Positions 7,001 to 9,757 of a stretch of 9,757 nucleotides of DNA are shown one piece after another (the first letter of the stretch is position 1; each line of letters starts with the position of its first letter). The stretch is from Planctomycetota bacterium (GTDB taxonomy: Bacteria > Planctomycetota > Phycisphaerae > WQYP01): NCBI GenBank assembly GCA_021785155.1, contig JAJYGE010000231.1:1-9757 (forward strand), given 5' to 3'. A program made the translations under genes and the position numbers. Under the pieces are notes generated by a model. That model searched no databases. It was not told where the DNA came from and was given only the letters and a program-made list of their open reading frames with translations.

Positions 7001-9757
7001 TCCGGCGATTTGCCCATTGTTCTGCTGCGCATAACGGATCGTGAACATGTGCTCCTCGTCCGACAGGCGCTGCAGGCCCACGCCTACTGGCGCTACAAGG
7101 GCGTGACTGTGGATCTGGTTATCTGGAACCAGGACCAGGCTGGATATCGACAGGAACTTCATGACCAGATTCTGGCCGTTATCGCTTCCGGACCGGATGC
7201 CAAACTTCTGGATCAACCGGGTGGAATTTTTATTCGCCGAACCGATCAAATGCCTGAAGAAGATCGCACCCTCATGCTGGCGGCTGCCGCGGTTGTATTG
7301 ACGGACACCGCCGGCTCTCTGGCCGAGCAGTTAGACGCACACCACCACGACCTGGAGATTGACACCGCCAAACTCGTACCGGTGTCACTGCCTTTGAAGG
7401 AACCGCCCGCCTGCGTGCCCCAGCGCGCGGATTTATCGCTGTTCAACGGTATCGGCGGTTTGACCGCGGATGCGAGGGAATACGTCATGACGCTGGGTCC
7501 CGGCCACCTGCCCTCGGCGCCCTGGTGTAATGTTATTTCTGGACGCCAGCTTGGCACGGTCGTCTCGGAAAGCGGTGGCATGTATACATGGGTGGGCAAT
7601 GCGCATGAATATCGGCTGACGCCCTGGTATGACGACCCCATATCCGATGCTTCAGGTGAAGCATTTTATATCCGCGATGATCAGACCGGAGCATTTTGGT
7701 CGCCCACCATGCTGCCGGTCGGCGGCGTCAATCCATGCCTGGCACGACATGGATTTGGATACAGTATTTTTGAACGCCGCGAACAGGGCATCAGTTCTGA
7801 ATTTACCGTATATGCCGATATTGATGAACCGGTAAAGTATTATGTCCTGAAATTAAAAAACACCACCGACCGCCCGCGCCGGCTTTCGGCGTGCGGTTAC
7901 TGGGAACTGACCCTGGGAGAAAGTCGCGTCCGCACCAGCCCGCACGTCATGACGGAGATGGATGAACACACCGGTGCCATTCTGGCGCGAAATGCGTGGA
8001 GTAACGACTTTGGAGCATGGACGGCTTTCGCCCATATCAGCGATAATCGCCGCACCGTCAGCGGCGATCGTACTGAATTTCTGGGTCGCAATGGGTCCAC
8101 CCGGGCTCCGGCCGCAATGGCCCGGCAACGTCTGTCCGGAAATCTGGGGGCCGGGATGGATCCCTGCGCCGCGCTCATGACCAGTTTTGATCTGCCGCCC
8201 GGAGCCCAAAAGGAAATCGTCTGGATACTCGGGGCGGTAGCAGATCGCACCGCGGTGCGGCAAGTCATTGAACGCAGCCGCACGCCGTCGGGATCGCGCC
8301 GGGCGCTGGAAGCGGTATGGCGCTACTGGAATCACACGCTGGGATCTATCTATCTTGAAACACCAGATAAGTCGGTTAACGCTCTGGCGAATGGATGGCT
8401 GATGTATCAGGTTATTTCCGCGCGGCTTTGGGGCCGCACCGGATTTTATCAATCTGGCGGGGCGTACGGATTCCGCGATCAGTTGCAGGACACCATGGCC
8501 GTGGCTTTAGCGCAACCCGCGTTGCTGCGGGAACATCTGCTGCGGGCCGCCAACCGCCAGTTTGAAGAAGGAGATGTCCAGCACTGGTGGCATCCACCAA
8601 CGGGCCGGGGCGTGCGCACAAAATTCTCCGATGATTTGCTATGGTTGCCGCTGGCGGTCTGCCGGTATGTTGCGCTGACCCAGGACACCGGGGTCTTGGA
8701 TGAAAAAGCGGGTTTTTTGCGGGGCCGCCCGGTGGCTGAGCATGAGGAGTCCTGGTACGACCTGCCGCAAAACAGCGATCAGACCGGGACGCTTTATGAA
8801 CATTGCGTGAGGGCCTTGAAGCGATCCCTGCGTTTCGGGTCGCACGGCTTACCGCTGATCGGCTGCGGCGACTGGAATGACGGATTCAACCGCATAGGCA
8901 GCGCCGGGCGAGGCGAAAGTGTATGGTTGGCATTTTTTCTTCGTACGGTCATGTCCGAAATGCTGCCACTGGCCCGAATACGACAGGATCAGGCCACACT
9001 CGACGTTTGCCATGAACATCTGGCCCAACTGGAAGCGGCGATCGCCGCTTCCAGTTGGGATGGCCAATGGTATCTGCGGGCATTTTTTGATGATGGTTCG
9101 CCATTGGGATCATCGCACAACCCGCAGTGCAAAATTGACTCTCTGCCCCAAAGCTGGTCGGTTATCAGCAATACCGGCCTGCCCGAACGACAGCGGCTGG
9201 CCATGGAATCCGTGGATCGGTATCTGGTACGACACGACCTCAAGTTAATCCAATTATTCGATCCACCTTTTGATCACCCGGAAAATGATCCCGGCTATAT
9301 TGCCGGCTACCTGCCCGGGGTGCGCGAAAATGGCGGGCAATACACCCACGCCGCGATATGGACGATCATGGCCTTTGCCATGGCCGGCCAAAGCGAAAAA
9401 GCATGGGAATTGTTCAACATGATAAATCCGCTCAACCATTCCGATACGCCGGAGAAAGTGTCCGTATATCGCGTGGAACCGTATGTCATGGCCGCGGATG
9501 TTTATGCCATGCCCCCCTATCAAGGTCGCGGAGGGTGGACGTGGTATACCGGCTCGGCGGCCTGGACCTATCGACTGATTATCGAAACATTTATCGGCTG
9601 GCGGCAGGAAGGCGACCATCTCTGGTTTGAGCCGCGCTTACCGGCCAACTGGGGTGAATTCCGCATTCATTACCGTTATCGGGAAACATTCTATCACATT
9701 ACTTTTACCTCCGGCGGCGGCGCGGTGGCTGAAGTTACCGTAGATGGCGTCGTGCAA
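1100..9757 (+). CDS. ndvB: cyclic beta-1,2-glucan synthase (NdvB/ChvB/Cgs type; GT84 + glycoamylase-like + GH94), 3' end beyond window
   Basis: An uninterrupted frame of 2886 codons open at the right edge. The protein makes cyclic beta-1,2-glucan from UDP-glucose at the inner membrane. Residues 1-405 are a soluble alpha-rich N-terminus. Hydrophobic helices lie at about 407-430, 433-463, 816-858, 878-905 and 935-980. The GT84 domain (about 465-800) shows DAD at 622-624, the SHDLLEG aspartate at 736 and RRHRWIRGDWQ with RxxRW at 767-771, the GT-A metal, base and acceptor motifs; R replaces the Q of QxxRW as is usual in this family. A family-typical linker follows (RTSPTNIG from 1038, STVDSGN at 1104-1110). 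The glycoamylase-like, GH189-type cyclising domain (about 1335-1580) has WGVSESGYN from 1458 and MAHHEGMS from 1554. Beta-sandwich regions begin near 1635 and 2128. The GH94 catalytic part (about 2430 onward) has YGFRDQLQD from 2456, GDWND at 2590-2594 (the usual general-acid region) and WYTGSAAW (2815-2822), so it looks active and would trim chains by phosphorolysis. Homologues are about 2,800-2,850 residues, so the stop should be close. Start TTG 1100 is chosen from its GGAGGG; TTG 1064 is possible. No frameshift was found. Domain limits are estimated by eye; family assignment is secure, the exact linkage less so. Confidence 0.93.
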   Translation, partial: MNIRQSAAPDVTETDEPLRAELLGIDQLEQLAEELAREHELYHDGGSEILLARLGDNETVLQQTYQLVNEAVSNEQIISPASEWLLDNFYLVEEQIRLIRRHLPKGYSRQLPTLSNGPHAGYPRVYDLILSLISHLDGRVDSEAMDRFLAGYQRGALLSLGELWAVPIMLRLALVENMRRVAAPLAQAREQRNLANYWADELIAAAEKTPDDTIVTLAAMVKSNPPLSSAFITELVRRLQGQNSSLALALNWIGQLVARSSETIEMLVQRQSRRQAADQVSMGNCFGSLRFIDALDWRDFVEAHSAVEKTLRQDPCGIYQIMNFRTRDSYRHVVEELAVRNKLSEEIPARAAVTLATQAMEHRPPTDRECHVGFYLIDRGRERLEELLKARISLRQRINRAAKTSALPIYLFFVVLLTAGFTWPLIAMISGNPWLALTAAILTIFPMSQVALTLINYVATLLIEPRTLPRMDFSKGIPDHCRTLVAVPCILESEAEIQSLLEFLEVRYLANRDPNIFFALVSDFCDAPKQMMPDDEALLRKAVEGIESLNVRYGSATSDPFCLFHRPRQYNPREGLWMGYERKRGKLEDLISQLRSDQQDTFLTIIGDLAILRTTKYLITLDADTQLPRGTAAELIGTLAHPLNFATINAQSGIVDEGYGLLQPRAGTSLPSSRRSMFSALFAGDPGIDPYTRAVSDVYQDLFGQGSFIGKGILDIDVFHSVMHRRLPENLILSHDLLEGCLVRSGLASDILIFEDHPWHYGAEINRRHRWIRGDWQIAGWLLPWVPGAQHHWQRNGISMLSRWKIFDNLRRSLTAPAIVAMFFLAWLFLPDAGMWSLALVSVIFAPALLTALWELTRIRGEIPLLMRLRLWCVDLGLKVIQAAVELMCLAFQAILNLHAIATAVVRMGVTRRHLLQWQASSSVQRVASSSVGTFFRMMLAGPVIALTALVALAIFRSHAIPTALGVLFLWTISPWAAWMLSRPMADTDIEIDPSSQHFLRMTARRTWRYFEQYVTAADHDLPPDNFQEFPGPELARRTSPTNIGLALLANLAALDFGWISGGIFLQRSGGTLDTMAKLKRYRRHFYNWYATDTLDPLEPKYISTVDSGNLAANLMILGSGLAEIQKAPLIPPRYSEGILDTILVLTDDAGVFTPPGDGANAEPRNPEKIKTVSTQLMQVYAQPHHSLRVILAQLRQGRDMLRELDGSSETARPDKRGWWLTALESQHQAFIDDILHLAPWIEQPQLPEADTHQPPSSTETYANLIAALRELESNSSLRVLAQLCQHAAMLVQTLLNENITGDNESLRRLQSSVTLGSRRIEDRLATLANMEQQCRVFADMDFTLLFVPSRKLMSIGFRINENRLDPGFYDLLASEARLASYVAIVMGQIDQETWFAMGRQLTSVGGHVALLSWSGSMFEYLMPLLIMPNYPNTLLDQTMRSAVDRNIEYGRQRGIPWGVSESGYNATDALRHYQYKAFGVPGLGFKRRLSDDVVIAPYATILALMVRPQQAYRNMVRLAREGRMGDCGYFEAVDYTPQRTFRPGVPATVRSFMAHHEGMSLLALTAVLLQHPMQRRFMADSLLRSGELLLQEKVPHVLPIYPHAVEVAESRRPVSETVPLTWRVYTTSQTPEPEVQLLSNGRYHLMITAAGGSRSIWNSLALTRWYADFTRDNWGLFCYLKDMESGRWWSATVQPTGRRGQNYEATFSEGKAEFRRRDGMIDMLMQVTVSPEDDIELRRIALTNQGPTARHIEVTTYMEVVLASPAADAAHPAFGNLFVQTDAAPDFHTLLATRRARSLDEHPPWMMHMVTIHDQTEASFSYQTDRAAFIGRGRSAIKPAALDQSGPLPNTHGAVLDPAFSIRREVVIEANATVTIDVVLGAAATREQIEVLYRRYHDRRLTDRVLELAWSHNQVLLRQLNATDADAQVFGRLASSLLFPGPRFRAAPEIIRQNQRGQSGLWGFGISGDLPIVLLRITDREHVLLVRQALQAHAYWRYKGVTVDLVIWNQDQAGYRQELHDQILAVIASGPDAKLLDQPGGIFIRRTDQMPEEDRTLMLAAAAVVLTDTAGSLAEQLDAHHHDLEIDTAKLVPVSLPLKEPPACVPQRADLSLFNGIGGLTADAREYVMTLGPGHLPSAPWCNVISGRQLGTVVSESGGMYTWVGNAHEYRLTPWYDDPISDASGEAFYIRDDQTGAFWSPTMLPVGGVNPCLARHGFGYSIFERREQGISSEFTVYADIDEPVKYYVLKLKNTTDRPRRLSACGYWELTLGESRVRTSPHVMTEMDEHTGAILARNAWSNDFGAWTAFAHISDNRRTVSGDRTEFLGRNGSTRAPAAMARQRLSGNLGAGMDPCAALMTSFDLPPGAQKEIVWILGAVADRTAVRQVIERSRTPSGSRRALEAVWRYWNHTLGSIYLETPDKSVNALANGWLMYQVISARLWGRTGFYQSGGAYGFRDQLQDTMAVALAQPALLREHLLRAANRQFEEGDVQHWWHPPTGRGVRTKFSDDLLWLPLAVCRYVALTQDTGVLDEKAGFLRGRPVAEHEESWYDLPQNSDQTGTLYEHCVRALKRSLRFGSHGLPLIGCGDWNDGFNRIGSAGRGESVWLAFFLRTVMSEMLPLARIRQDQATLDVCHEHLAQLEAAIAASSWDGQWYLRAFFDDGSPLGSSHNPQCKIDSLPQSWSVISNTGLPERQRLAMESVDRYLVRHDLKLIQLFDPPFDHPENDPGYIAGYLPGVRENGGQYTHAAIWTIMAFAMAGQSEKAWELFNMINPLNHSDTPEKVSVYRVEPYVMAADVYAMPPYQGRGGWTWYTGSAAWTYRLIIETFIGWRQEGDHLWFEPRLPANWGEFRIHYRYRETFYHITFTSGGGAVAEVTVDGVVQ
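9024..9059. repeat. perfect 36-bp palindrome inside the GH94-coding region
   Basis: The left half CCCAACTGGAAGCGGCGA (9024-9041) is followed, without any spacer, by its exact reverse complement (9042-9059). Symmetry breaks at 9023/9060 (G against A). The centre contains GGCGATCGCC. It encodes AQLEAAIAASSWD in the synthase frame, a segment that looks normal for GH94 (helix followed by WDGQWYLRAFFDDG), so it does not appear to be an insertion or an assembly artefact. A perfect 18-bp arm is very unlikely by chance in 10 kb. A function is not evident. Confidence 0.9.

Noticed and set aside
7853..8452. Minus-strand open frame of 199 codons inside the synthase gene
   Set aside because: It is the antisense shadow of a GC-rich coding region. 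The plus-strand frame here matches the GH94 family throughout; the antisense protein has no recognisable domain.
9037..9046. GCGATCGC at the centre of the long palindrome, identical to the cyanobacterial HIP1 octamer
   Set aside because: I found only this one copy in the window, whereas cyanobacteria with HIP1 carry it about once per kilobase or so. It does not indicate a cyanobacterial origin.
9367..9390. Small hairpin CATGGC/GCCATG and the adjacent palindrome TGGCCGGCCA
   Set aside because: Stems of 5-6 bp are common in GC-rich coding DNA; nothing sets this one apart.

Overview
The window is dominated by one very large plus-strand gene. It runs from about position 1100 to the right edge without a stop codon (2886 codons visible). 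Its protein has the full domain order of a cyclic beta-1,2-glucan synthase of the NdvB/ChvB/Cgs type: a cytosolic N-terminus, membrane helices around a GT84 glucosyltransferase, a glycoamylase-like (GH189-type) cyclising domain, two GH94-type beta-sandwich regions and a GH94 (alpha/alpha)6 catalytic domain. Known homologues are about 2,800-2,850 residues, so only the last few dozen residues should lie beyond the window.

The first 1.1 kb looks like accessory DNA. Positions 1-234 are the last 77 codons of a gene resembling the C-terminus of type III-like restriction endonuclease / DEAD-DEAH helicase (Res) proteins. Positions 325-726 on the minus strand encode an intact OrfA (helix-turn-helix plus coiled coil) of an IS3-type insertion sequence. 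There is no room for its OrfB integrase, so the element is a remnant. Positions 727-1099 are non-coding as far as I can see. They hold a candidate sigma-70 promoter (TTGACA, 17-bp spacer, TATTAA), a short direct repeat, a dyad and the ribosome binding site of the large gene.

The enzyme would polymerise glucose from UDP-glucose on the cytoplasmic side of the inner membrane, trim the chain by phosphorolysis with the GH94 domain, and close it into a ring with the middle domain. Cyclic glucans of this type are periplasmic, which suggests a Gram-negative-like envelope. The moderately high GC content, the TTG start and the style of the IS OrfA are compatible with an environmental bacterium, perhaps of the PVC group or a proteobacterium, but I cannot assign a phylum from this window.

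No CRISPR array, tRNA, rRNA or clearly new multi-gene system is visible. The most unusual DNA-level signal is a perfect 36-bp palindrome with no spacer (9024-9059) inside the GH94-coding part of the synthase gene.
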